This document shows, piece after piece, positions 28,901 to 37,061 of a stretch of 64,000 bases of DNA. The notes beneath the pieces are model-generated. The model was not told the origin of the DNA. It searched no databases and worked only from the letters and a program-made list of their open reading frames with translations. The DNA comes from Lachnospiraceae bacterium (GTDB lineage Bacteria > Bacillota > Clostridia > Lachnospirales > Lachnospiraceae), in contig JAFZOS010000039.1 in assembly GCA_017550535.1 (NCBI GenBank), positions 1-64,000 on the forward strand, read 5' to 3'. The position numbers and the translations under genes were made by a program. How positions within the stretch are numbered: the stretch's first letter is position 1; each line of letters opens with the position of its first letter.

Positions 28901-29130
28901 ATCCTTGCCATGTATTCAAGGGTCAGCGGCTCCATGTATACCTTGTCGGCTATCGAATGGTCGGTCATTATCGTGGCGGGATTTGAGTTCGCAAGGATGA
29001 CCTCGTAGCCCTCCTCCTTAAGAGCAAGGCAGGCCTGTGTGCCGGCATAGTCAAACTCCGCCGCCTGGCCAATGACTATGGGTCCGGAACCTATCACCAG
29101 TACCTTCTTAATATCAGTCCTCTTAGGCAT
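25915..29130 (-). CDS. carB: Carbamoyl-phosphate synthase, large subunit
   Basis: A 1071-residue enzyme with the two homologous ATP-grasp halves. They are marked by the paired openings [20 protein letters not shown] and [20 protein letters not shown], and end in an MGS-like allosteric domain. With CarA it makes carbamoyl phosphate for pyrimidines and arginine. I chose the ATG at 29130, 8 nt behind GGGAGG; a GTG three codons upstream is possible. It overlaps the carA stop by 8 bp. Confidence 0.97.
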   Translation of the reverse strand: [1071 protein letters not shown]

Positions 29131-30211
29131 TCGGTTCACCTCCCATAAGTCTTATGAAATTCTCAAACAGATATGTGCTGTCCTGCGGTCCGGGTGCACT
29201 CTCGGGATGGTACTGCACCGAGAACACCTTATCTTCATCGCTGTATACACCCTCGACCGTATTATCAAGCACGTTTATATGCGATACCAAAAGGCCTGTT
29301 CCCTTAAGGGATCCATCATCGACCGCATACGAGTGATTCTGACTGGTTATCTCGATCTTTCCCGTCCTTATGTCCTTGACGGGATGGTTGCCGCCCCTGT
29401 GTCCGAACTTAAGCTTGTAGGTCTGCGCTCCGTATGAAAGGGACAGAAGCTGATGTCCTAAGCAGATGCCGAACATCGGGAGCTTTCCCTTAAGTTCCTT
29501 AAGAGTGTTTATGACCTCGGGAACATCCGTCGGGTCTCCGGGACCGTTTGATATGAACAGCCCGTCGGGCGAGAGCGCAAGTATATCCTCACTCCTTGTG
29601 TCATAGGGAACGATGATCACGTTGCACTTGTATTTATTTAACATCCTTACTATGTTGGATTTCATGCCGCAGTCTATCGCGACGACGTGGTATTTTGGTT
29701 TTGATGTGCGGCTGAACCACCGTTTTGTGCAGCTGACGCGTTTTACCGCATCGTGTCTTACGGGCGTATCTTCTATCATCTTAAGCCCGGCTTCACGGGA
29801 TGTGTTTATATCCGTAATGAGCACCCGCCTTGATCCTAAATCCCTTATGCTCCTTACGAGCTTCCTTGTATCAACCCCGTATATCCCGGGAACTCCGTTT
29901 TCCTCAAGCAGTTCCGAAAGCGTCCTCGTTGCCCGAAAGTTTGAGGGGTTATCGTTTATGTCCCTTACTATGAAAGCGGACGGTGCTACATACTTACTCT
30001 CATAATCCTCATCCGTTATCCCGTAATTGCCGATGAGCGGATATGACATGACCACCGCCTGATCCGTATAAGACGGGTCGGAAACGATCTCCTGATATCC
30101 GACCATCGATGTGTTGAACACTATCTCACACACCGCATCGGCGTTTGCTCCGAACTTATAGCCTAAGTATTCGCTTCCGTCCTCAAGGATAAGTTTCCTG
30201 TCGTAAGTCAT
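29123..30211 (-). CDS. carA: Carbamoyl-phosphate synthase, small subunit
   Basis: A 362-residue glutamine amidotransferase subunit. The N-terminal CarA domain (LILEDGSEYLGYKFG) precedes a class I GATase with the nucleophile cysteine in FGICLGHQ and the HPES histidine/glutamate pair near the C terminus. It passes ammonia to CarB, with which it overlaps. It is second in the operon, 23 nt behind the dehydrogenase gene. Confidence 0.97.
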   Translation of the reverse strand: MTYDRKLILEDGSEYLGYKFGANADAVCEIVFNTSMVGYQEIVSDPSYTDQAVVMSYPLIGNYGITDEDYESKYVAPSAFIVRDINDNPSNFRATRTLSELLEENGVPGIYGVDTRKLVRSIRDLGSRRVLITDINTSREAGLKMIEDTPVRHDAVKRVSCTKRWFSRTSKPKYHVVAIDCGMKSNIVRMLNKYKCNVIIVPYDTRSEDILALSPDGLFISNGPGDPTDVPEVINTLKELKGKLPMFGICLGHQLLSLSYGAQTYKLKFGHRGGNHPVKDIRTGKIEITSQNHSYAVDDGSLKGTGLLVSHINVLDNTVEGVYSDEDKVFSVQYHPESAPGPQDSTYLFENFIRLMGGEPNA

Positions 30212-30234
30212 CTGTATGTCTCCTTATTCTTAGA

Positions 30235-31191
30235 TCAATCCACCCTGTTGCGGCTTTCGCCGTTTAGAAACGCCTTTATATTAAGATATATCTCATCAAC
30301 GCAGCGCTGCCTTGCTTCAACGCTCGCCCATGCCATGTGCGGCGTGATGATCAGTTTCCTGCTGTCCTTTATCCTGTGAAGCGGATTATCCTTCGTCATC
30401 GGTTCCTTCGTAAGCACGTCAAGTCCCGCTCCCGCGATGATTCCCTGCTCAAGGGCCTGCGTAAGATCTTCATCCACTATTACCGGACCCCTTGCCACAT
30501 TTATAAGGACTGCCGAGCTTTTCATCTTCTTAAGCGCCGTCATATCGATAAGTCCGCGCGTATTGTCATTTAACGGGCAGTGCAGCGATAATACGTCCGA
30601 CTGTGTGAGCAGTTCATCAAAGCTTACCTGCTTAAAGCCATCAACCTTATTCTTCCCTGTCGTTGAATAATATATGACCCTGCACCCGAAGGCTGCTGCT
30701 ATTTTTGCGACACTGCGGCCGATATTGCCCATGCCGACTATACCCCAGGTCTTGCCGTCAAGCTCGTTAAAGTGTTCGTCAAAGTTGCAGAACCCCGTTT
30801 GCGAACTGTACTTTCCCGACTTAACGTAATCATCATAGTAGCTTATCTTTTCAAGTACATAAAGAGCGAGCGCAAATGTATGCTGTGCAACCGCCGGTGT
30901 AGAATATGCCTTTACGTTTGCCACCGCGATGCCGCGGCTCCTTGCATAGTCAAGATCAATATTGTCATAACCCGTAGCGGTCACACACAGGAGCCTGACA
31001 TTTTCAGCGTCCCCAAGCATCTCCTCGTTCATGACTGCTTTATTGAATATAACTATATCCGCGTCCTTTATGAATCCTCGGTTGTTTAAAACAGTGTCAG
31101 AATCATGCTGCTCATATTCGCCGAAATCGGCAAATACGGTTGTGTCGATATCATATCCGAGTGTGTTTCTGTCAAGTTCTACTATCTTCAT
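30235..31191 (-). CDS. D-2-hydroxyacid dehydrogenase
   Basis: A 318-residue NAD-dependent dehydrogenase of the glycerate/hydroxypyruvate reductase type. It has the Rossmann motif GIVGMGNIGRSVA and the catalytic Arg (NVARGP), Glu (TKEPM) and His (ITPHMAWAS) triad. I placed the start at 31191, behind GGAAGGG. It is the first gene after the attenuator-like leader of the pyr operon. Why a hydroxyacid dehydrogenase leads a pyrimidine operon is not obvious; serine/one-carbon linkage is a guess. Confidence 0.9.
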   Translation of the reverse strand: MKIVELDRNTLGYDIDTTVFADFGEYEQHDSDTVLNNRGFIKDADIVIFNKAVMNEEMLGDAENVRLLCVTATGYDNIDLDYARSRGIAVANVKAYSTPAVAQHTFALALYVLEKISYYDDYVKSGKYSSQTGFCNFDEHFNELDGKTWGIVGMGNIGRSVAKIAAAFGCRVIYYSTTGKNKVDGFKQVSFDELLTQSDVLSLHCPLNDNTRGLIDMTALKKMKSSAVLINVARGPVIVDEDLTQALEQGIIAGAGLDVLTKEPMTKDNPLHRIKDSRKLIITPHMAWASVEARQRCVDEIYLNIKAFLNGESRNRVD

Positions 31192-31285
31192 ATCAGTAAC
31201 CCTTCCATCCAACTTTACATAGCCAACGCGTCTATTTTACCATATATAATGGAAGGGGTATACAAAACCTCATTAAGTGCTCTGC

Positions 31286-31367
31286 AAAAAAAAACAAAGC
31301 CACCCCGGATTTACCCGAAGCAGCCCTGCTCCAAAAATCATTATAATCCATAAAACCGTTCTGTCAA
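31286..31367 (-). promoter_or_regulatory. pyr operon promoter with promoter-proximal attenuator
   Basis: On the minus strand: -35 TTGACA (plus 31362-31367), 16-bp spacer, -10 TATAAT (31340-31345). Only 12 nt after the -10 a 13-bp stem begins (31296-31327: AGGGCTGCTTCGG, loop GTAAAT, CCGGGGTGGCTTT, counting G-U pairs). It is followed almost at once by nine consecutive T (31286-31294). The hairpin with U-tract is a terminator lying about 95-105 nt ahead of the first start codon. An alternative small hairpin, GGAGCA pairing with TGCTTC, could compete with it. No PyrR-type leader is recognised. Confidence 0.75.
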
Positions 31368-31374
31368 CAGTATT

Positions 31375-31686
31375 TCATCCTTCTTTCTTAAGTGCTCTCC
31401 TGACAGAACCCGTTGGATCGGTCACAAGCAGCCTTACCACCCATACGATAAGTCCCAGGGCAACGGCCGCAAGTCCCAAAAATGTATCGTTTAACATATC
31501 CTGTCCCGAAGGAGTAAAATATTCAGCGCCCAGCTCAAAATACTCAAAGAACGCATCTACAAGCCACATAAGGGCCGCGCCCCAGTACATGAAGCACAGG
31601 ATACCCAGCTTCATAGAGTCATCCTTACGCCTGTACCAGATGACGGTTGCAATGACCGCCGCATATATAGTGATAAGAAGTGTCAT
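31375..31686 (-). CDS. Small membrane protein, unknown
   Basis: A 103-residue protein with three predicted membrane helices (residues ~2-18, ~26-46, ~68-88) and a basic C-terminal tail. No family recognised. Its start overlaps the stop of the gene at 31683 (ATGA), and the ribosome binding site GGAGG is inside that gene. It ends a three-gene unit with the lipoprotein gene. Confidence 0.75.
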   Translation of the reverse strand: MTLLITIYAAVIATVIWYRRKDDSMKLGILCFMYWGAALMWLVDAFFEYFELGAEYFTPSGQDMLNDTFLGLAAVALGLIVWVVRLLVTDPTGSVRRALKKEG

Positions 31687-32081
31687 GCCTTTGCTACCTC
31701 CGTTTCTTCGTCAGTCTTACGGTTCATTATGCTGTCCGCAGCCCTGCATATCCCGGCCCAAACCGCCGTGATAAGTGCCGCCATGCATACGCCCGTTGTT
31801 CCTATCTCTTTAAGCATTTCAGCTGTATCCTCGGCGTTACTCATTGCCGTAAGGAACGGGAACCACGCTGTTACCTCACCGTGCCATACGTGTTCGAAAG
31901 CAAGCAAAAACGCTCCGCCCCACAGCATACGGGTAAGCCATTTAAGCTTACGGCGCAGGGGTATCTTTACAACTCCTTCGCTGTTCTCTACAGTCACCGT
32001 ATCCTTTGTGCCTGCCTCCATCTTCTTTTCAACTGCGGTAACTATGACCGCCTCCGTAACCGGTGCCAAAAAACAAGCCAT
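31683..32081 (-). CDS. Membrane protein, unknown
   Basis: A 132-residue protein with an N-terminal hydrophobic stretch, a charged loop, and two further helices (around residues 50-70 and 95-115). The overall look (MLWGGAFLLAFEHVWHGEV) suggests a small integral membrane protein partnering the 103-residue one, with which it overlaps by 4 bp. No family recognised. GGAG precedes the start. It lies 13 nt downstream of the lipoprotein gene. Confidence 0.75.
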   Translation of the reverse strand: MACFLAPVTEAVIVTAVEKKMEAGTKDTVTVENSEGVVKIPLRRKLKWLTRMLWGGAFLLAFEHVWHGEVTAWFPFLTAMSNAEDTAEMLKEIGTTGVCMAALITAVWAGICRAADSIMNRKTDEETEVAKA

Positions 32082-32094
32082 TTGATTCTCCTTT

Positions 32095-33015
32095 CTATTC
32101 CTTTCTCTTAAATGTCAGTACCATTTCTCCGTCAACCAGGACCAAAAACTCATTATTGGTAATGGTATAAGTGTATTCTTCCCTTTTGCCTTCTCCGTTA
32201 TCGGGAACCACGATCTGACCTTTTTCCCACTCCATGTCCATCAGCCTGCCTACAAGGTCGATCTGCCCGGTACCGTCATCGTTCATCCGTATGGTCGAGT
32301 TTATTCCCTTCTTTATAAGCTCATCCTGCATATACGTGCGGCCTTTCTCCACAACGACATACAGCTCCCATTCGCCTGCATCTTCCGAAGCGTCAAACAA
32401 TCCGCCAAATGCGCCTTCCCCGGACTCTCCGGATCCCGTATCACCGCCATTGTCATCAGATCCCGAATTTTTCGCTCCTGTTTTGGCTGCTATGTAAGCC
32501 TCCTCCTTTGAACCTGAAAAATCGCTGCTTTCCTCTGATCCGGAATCATCCCTGCTTTTATCTTTTTTCCCAAGCTTGCTCTCTTCTTTTCTTTCTCCGT
32601 CGTCTCCTTCATCTGACGATCCTTTAGACGATGCCACAACATCATCGCACACCAGCGTTACGCTCATTCCGGAATCAAGTATGTTTTCAAGGACCATAAC
32701 TCCGTCACTTAATGTTCCGTCATATTCGTTTCCGCCGCCTTCCGCATGGAAATCATTTCCGTCAAGCGTCCATTTTATACTGTCCGAAGCTCCGTCACAG
32801 TATATTTTTCCCTTTCCCTTCTTCTTAAGCTCTACGGATATTCCTTCTTCGAATAACTGGTCCACGCCTACGGTAAATCCGCTCATCTCAGCCGATTGCC
32901 CTTCATACTTTCCCAGGTTCGGATCATCCGCACTGTCACCTCCCGAGCAGGCAGTAAGCGTAAACATCATTATCGCTGCCAACAACAGGGGTAAGAATAT
33001 ACCTTTATTTTTCAT
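32095..33015 (-). CDS. Putative lipoprotein, unknown function
   Basis: A 306-residue exported lipoprotein. A lipobox LTAC lies at about residues 19-22 after a hydrophobic signal peptide. Two small beta-rich modules (around 30-125 and 215-306, each with a GKGKIY/GTGQIDL-like strand pattern and VLEN/VLVDGEMVLTF endings) flank a Ser/Asp/Gly-rich linker. Such lipoproteins are abundant in Lachnospiraceae and uncharacterised. It leads the three-gene unit with the two membrane proteins. Confidence 0.82.
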   Translation of the reverse strand: MKNKGIFLPLLLAAIMMFTLTACSGGDSADDPNLGKYEGQSAEMSGFTVGVDQLFEEGISVELKKKGKGKIYCDGASDSIKWTLDGNDFHAEGGGNEYDGTLSDGVMVLENILDSGMSVTLVCDDVVASSKGSSDEGDDGERKEESKLGKKDKSRDDSGSEESSDFSGSKEEAYIAAKTGAKNSGSDDNGGDTGSGESGEGAFGGLFDASEDAGEWELYVVVEKGRTYMQDELIKKGINSTIRMNDDGTGQIDLVGRLMDMEWEKGQIVVPDNGEGKREEYTYTITNNEFLVLVDGEMVLTFKRKE

Positions 33016-33107
33016 GATTTCTGTCTCCTTAGTAGGTCATATGCCTGTGTATAGAATACTAGCCGCGCAGGGAACTTGTCAATAATAAAGGGGGACCCCG
33101 GTCTCAT

Positions 33108-34544
33108 TCAAATCCCGTGTTTGTCCCGAAGCCTTTCTACAACCCATTTTGAGTAATTAAACTTGCGCAGGGGCGTTGGCTTAAGGTCTCCGTAATCCAT
33201 GACCTCCTTTAAATAATCGATCTTTAATTCTTCATCATTAAGATACTTATCAACTGCGGGTGCGGCATCCGTCGACAGACTATGAAAGATGTAATGATAA
33301 TCACAGTCATCCTGCGTCTGAAGATTATATGCCGCAATGCTGTAATCCGGCCTTATACATATAAAAGCTGCCCACATACAGGTAAGGACAACCATGCAGT
33401 ACTTACAAAACGGCATACCCGGAACAAATATAAAGATAAGGGTACCGATCATGGCAAGTCCGATCACCGCAAGTGCCCAAAGTACATAAAGCCTAAGGAA
33501 TGTCAGTCCGTACGCATCCACATACAGCGCCATCCTGTACGCACTTGAAAAGATCATGATGAAGGTACACATGGATATAAGGCTTAACATGACCTTAAGT
33601 ACCGTATTGTCCTTCGAATACTTCCTGCACAAAAGGACCAGTATGAGGTTTATGATGCACACGAATACAAGCTGGTAAAAACCTTCATGCACATATTTTG
33701 CATATGTATAACCGTCGGGAAGGGTACCGTATCCCATGAAGAGATACACGATCTGTATAATGCAGTATAAGCCGTATACTATTAACATGACCGTGCTTAT
33801 GGTTATCGCTACTATCGGGTTTGCCCTTCGCTTATCCTCCGATGGAGAATCAAGCTTCTGCATCCTTACATTAAGCCTTGTTATAAGGGCATAGGCAACA
33901 AAGAAGATGACCAGTATCATCCATGCAACCCCTATGATATCCTCGTTAAAGTCAAACTCAAAATACATGATATTATCAAGAAGTTCCTTAAACACCGCAT
34001 CGGATGATGCAAGAAGGGGCAGTACCACCAAAAGTATCGGGACGGATATCGCAAGTCCTATGAAGATATACAGACCGGCGCCGTGACCCTTTCCGGCTTC
34101 TCCTTCATCCTTTTTTTTGTGATCCTTAATAAATCCGATCAGGTCCTTAACGGGCCGCGGCAGAAAACGCACAGACGATGCTGCCATTGCTGCGATCGCG
34201 CCTAAGTATCTTGACACATCCCAGTCTCTGTCATCGTATAAATTATGTAAAAACAGGGTAAAAAAGAGCACAAAAATAAAAGCCCTGTCAAAATCAGCCA
34301 ATATCGCGCTGCCGGTAAGGCAGACGTGAGTGCTAAATATCAATATCCCGGCCACAGGAAAGACGGAAAACGTTTTCATAGTAAGACCTTGTTTTTTCAT
34401 ATAATATACAAAAATGCACAAGGTCCCGACGGCGAAAAAAGGGAAAGTCACACCGCTGTAATTCTTATAAAGGCAAAAGGTATAGAACAGGGAATACGCC
34501 CCGCACAAAAGGGCAAGCCCCAAACCGTTAAGTTTATCGATCAT
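33108..34544 (-). CDS. DUF4173/DUF4153-like polytopic membrane protein
   Basis: A 478-residue integral membrane protein with about eleven hydrophobic segments and the C-terminal YNLQTQDDCDYHYIFHSLST-type stretch. That ending is seen in DUF4173 proteins, with conserved tyrosine and aspartates after the last helix. I chose the ATG at 34544, 6 nt behind GGAGGAAG. Function unknown. Upstream lie the YozG-like regulator and DUF2975 protein; the third copy of the structured intercistronic element occupies the gap. Confidence 0.83.
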   Translation of the reverse strand: MIDKLNGLGLALLCGAYSLFYTFCLYKNYSGVTFPFFAVGTLCIFVYYMKKQGLTMKTFSVFPVAGILIFSTHVCLTGSAILADFDRAFIFVLFFTLFLHNLYDDRDWDVSRYLGAIAAMAASSVRFLPRPVKDLIGFIKDHKKKDEGEAGKGHGAGLYIFIGLAISVPILLVVLPLLASSDAVFKELLDNIMYFEFDFNEDIIGVAWMILVIFFVAYALITRLNVRMQKLDSPSEDKRRANPIVAITISTVMLIVYGLYCIIQIVYLFMGYGTLPDGYTYAKYVHEGFYQLVFVCIINLILVLLCRKYSKDNTVLKVMLSLISMCTFIMIFSSAYRMALYVDAYGLTFLRLYVLWALAVIGLAMIGTLIFIFVPGMPFCKYCMVVLTCMWAAFICIRPDYSIAAYNLQTQDDCDYHYIFHSLSTDAAPAVDKYLNDEELKIDYLKEVMDYGDLKPTPLRKFNYSKWVVERLRDKHGI

Positions 34545-34569
34545 TGCTTTCTTCCTCCTCATCTAAAAT

Positions 34570-34649
34570 GTATTGCCCCCTCAAAAACAGTCGGCGGCCT
34601 GTCGTCGGAAGACATCCTGAATATGACTTCGTCATATGTCTTCCTCCTC
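34570..34649 (-). repeat. Intercistronic structured element, copy 3
   Basis: Same topology as copies 1 and 2 with different stem sequences: outer arms GGAAGAC (34607-34613) and GTCTTCC (34638-34644), inner arms ATATGAC (34621-34627) and GTCATAT (34631-34637), loop TTC, and the invariant bulge ATCCTGA (34614-34620). Flanking GTCGGCGGCC and TGCCCCC are shared. The XRE stop codon lies inside the hairpin. The element ends about 25 nt before the DUF4173 start. Confidence 0.78.
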
Positions 34650-34847
34650 ATATTCAAATAAGTCCCCGGGCTGGCATTTTAAGATATCGCACAGTGCCTC
34701 GATCGTTGACACCTTGATGGCTTTTGCCTTGCCCGTTTTAAGTATCGACATGTTTGCGAGCGTTATCCCGACGCGGTCCGCAAGCTCGGTCACGCTCATC
34801 TTTCGTTTTGCCAGCATAACATCTATGTTAAAAACCAAATGGCCCAT
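34632..34847 (-). CDS. YozG-like XRE/Cro HTH regulator
   Basis: A 71-residue Cro/CI-type HTH protein (MSVTELADRVGITLANMSIL, followed by KAIKVSTIEALCDILKCQPGDLF), as in the YozG family that is almost always paired with DUF2975 membrane proteins, as here (19 nt upstream). It probably represses its own operon; an inverted repeat in the shared promoter is a candidate site. The acidic C-terminal tail overlaps the structured element. Confidence 0.88.
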   Translation of the reverse strand: MGHLVFNIDVMLAKRKMSVTELADRVGITLANMSILKTGKAKAIKVSTIEALCDILKCQPGDLFEYEEEDI

Positions 34848-34866
34848 TGTTTTCCCTTTCCGTAAA

Positions 34867-35346
34867 CTATACCGTCAGTTCGTTTTCCTCCTGAATGTCG
34901 GCTGCCTTGATGATAAGGTGGGACAGGGCTGCCGCACATACCGAAATGGATACTCCGAAAAATACTACTATGATGATCACGAGCATGACCGCTGCCGCAG
35001 ACATATCAAGCAGAAGAAATACCGCGTGTGCAATAAAGACAAATATCGAATCCCCCATAGCAAGATAAGAAGCCCATTTAAGGTACCTTGCATTATCGTA
35101 ACAGAAGGTCCTGTCCTTTTTTATATTTCCGGCTACCTTCCAGCCAAGATACAGCACTCCGTAGCAGGGTATCGCGCTTATCCATATAAGTACAAGCCAG
35201 GGCAGTACATTCTTCTCAAGCATTGAGTTCTGGTTTACAAGGTAAGTTCCGAACCTCGGCATGATCACCGAATACACTATAAACCCGCATATCCCGACTC
35301 CGATTATCACAAACCTGATCCAGTTGGCCAAAGCATCCTGTTTCAT
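34867..35346 (-). CDS. DUF2975 family membrane protein
   Basis: A 159-residue protein with four membrane helices (around residues 10-30, 47-68, 94-112, 118-142) and the DRTFCYDNARYLKW loop typical of DUF2975. I chose the ATG at 35346, 5 nt behind GGAAGG; the longer frame would extend into the promoter. DUF2975 with a YozG-like HTH is a widespread, uncharacterised pair. Confidence 0.86.
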   Translation of the reverse strand: MKQDALANWIRFVIIGVGICGFIVYSVIMPRFGTYLVNQNSMLEKNVLPWLVLIWISAIPCYGVLYLGWKVAGNIKKDRTFCYDNARYLKWASYLAMGDSIFVFIAHAVFLLLDMSAAAVMLVIIIVVFFGVSISVCAAALSHLIIKAADIQEENELTV

Positions 35347-35380
35347 TTTATCCTTCCTTTCTTTAAACCCGGACAAAAAA

Positions 35381-35428
35381 GTGTACCCTTTACGAGTACA
35401 CAATACCACCACAAAATCAGAAAGTCAA
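35381..35428 (-). promoter_or_regulatory. Promoter and inverted-repeat operator of the DUF2975 operon
   Basis: Minus strand -35 TTGACT (plus 35423-35428), 17-bp spacer, -10 TATTGT (35400-35405). Overlapping the start site is the inverted repeat GTGTAC-N9-GTACAC (35381-35401), a candidate operator for the HTH protein encoded in the operon. Confidence 0.6.
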
Positions 35429-35564
35429 CAAATATTTATCGATTTACGATAAATTATTATTGAATTACTGATCATTGCCCGCAACAGCAATATGTGCTAG
35501 ATTATACATAGTAACGATTGCCGCATATATAAACGGAAAATCATTTCATATTAGGGAGACTGAC

Positions 35565-37061
35565 ATGCGTCTTAAAGATCTTGACAAATTCGAAAAAATA
35601 ACCATCCAATGCCACGATAATCCCGATCCCGATGCACTGGCTTCGGCATACGGCTTATATAAGTATTTTAAGCAGGGAGGTAAGGATGCCCGCATCATTT
35701 ACAGCGGTCCTTATAAGATAAAAAAATCCAATCTTCTCCTTATGATAAATGAACTTGATATTCCGGTTTCATATTATCCGGCCGATTCGGGAAAGATAGA
35801 CGGTCTCCTTCTTACCGCCGACTGCCAGTACGGACAGGGAAACGTAACAAGGCTTAATGCGGACGATATAGCGGTCATTGATCATCACAACGGAACGACC
35901 GACCTTGAACTTTCCGAGATACATCCGGAGCTTGGCGGCTGCACTACCCTTGTATGGAAGCTCATGCAGGACGAAGGATATGATGTATTAACGGACAGGA
36001 CTCTATGCACCGCCCTGTATTACGGTCTTATGACGGATACCGGTAATTTTTCCGAGCTTTCACATCCGCTTGATAAGGATATGCGCGACTGCCTCATCGT
36101 TAACGAGGCGCAGGTGCGGCTTTTTACAAACAGCAATATCTCACTTGAAGAGATGCGAATAACAGGGGAAGCCCTTGCGGGATATGCCTGCATCAGCAAT
36201 TACAGCTGCGGGCTTTTGAAGGCAGATGAATGCGATCCCAACATTTTAGGTATCATAAGTGATATGGCCCTGCAGGTAGCGGAATTTACGGTTGTTGTAG
36301 CTTTCGGTCATGTATCCGGAGGTTACAAGCTGTCGGTCCGCAGCTGTACCAGGGAAGTAATGGCTGATGATTTTGTAAAGGCTCTCACCGACGGTGTAGG
36401 ATCGGGTGGCGGACATGATTTTAAGGCAGGCGGTTTCATAAGCGAAGATAAGCTTGATGCCCATTTCCCTTCCGTTTCCATAAGGGATTATCTTGAAAAG
36501 ACAATAAGGGCATATTTTGAATCCTTCAGCATCATTTTTGCAGCCGAATACAAGCCCGATATGAACCTGTTTGCAAAATACAGGAAGAATCAATTGACCC
36601 TTGGTTTTATCGATCCTTTGTCATTTCTTGATAAAAATATCCGGATCAGGGTACGTACGCTTGAGGGTGATACCGAGCTTGTCACCGACGGAAGTTTTTA
36701 TCTGATGGTCGGTGTATTGGGCGAAGTATACCCGATGGCCATATCAAAATTCGAAGCAAGCTATGAAATATCCGATGCGTCCTTTGACAGGGATCTTGAA
36801 TATGTTCCGAGGATATATGCAGAACCCGACGGCCATGTATATGACCTTTACGAACACATAAAAACATGCATCCCTACCGGGACCTCATATATCCTGGCCA
36901 TGGAGCTTGATAAAAACGTCAAGCTGTTCACCAAATGGTATGAGGAAAAATATATGAAGGGTGAAAAAGGCGATTATATCGCTTGCCGTGAAGACGACCT
37001 GCACGATTTTTACATAATCCGCAGGGATATCTTCGAGATTACCTATTCACCCGTTAATTGA
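35565..37061 (+). CDS. DHH-family phosphoesterase
   Basis: A 498-residue protein. Residues ~10-300 carry the DHH superfamily motifs: DNPDPDALASAYG (motif I), TADCQYG (II), VIDHHNG (III, the DHH signature) and MTDTGNF (IV), followed by a DHHA1-like segment with GSGGGHDFKAGG. The last ~190 residues are a distinct C-terminal domain of unknown type. Relatives cleave nanoRNA, pAp or cyclic dinucleotides; which applies is not decidable. The start follows AGGGAG. Its end overlaps the convergent TIR gene by 8 bp. Confidence 0.86.
   Translation: MRLKDLDKFEKITIQCHDNPDPDALASAYGLYKYFKQGGKDARIIYSGPYKIKKSNLLLMINELDIPVSYYPADSGKIDGLLLTADCQYGQGNVTRLNADDIAVIDHHNGTTDLELSEIHPELGGCTTLVWKLMQDEGYDVLTDRTLCTALYYGLMTDTGNFSELSHPLDKDMRDCLIVNEAQVRLFTNSNISLEEMRITGEALAGYACISNYSCGLLKADECDPNILGIISDMALQVAEFTVVVAFGHVSGGYKLSVRSCTREVMADDFVKALTDGVGSGGGHDFKAGGFISEDKLDAHFPSVSIRDYLEKTIRAYFESFSIIFAAEYKPDMNLFAKYRKNQLTLGFIDPLSFLDKNIRIRVRTLEGDTELVTDGSFYLMVGVLGEVYPMAISKFEASYEISDASFDRDLEYVPRIYAEPDGHVYDLYEHIKTCIPTGTSYILAMELDKNVKLFTKWYEEKYMKGEKGDYIACREDDLHDFYIIRRDIFEITYSPVN

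Noticed and set aside
32234-33085. Plus-strand open frames rich in Ser and Pro opposite the lipoprotein gene
   Set aside because: They are antisense reads of the Ser/Asp/Gly-rich linker and lipoprotein, and no ribosome binding sites precede them.
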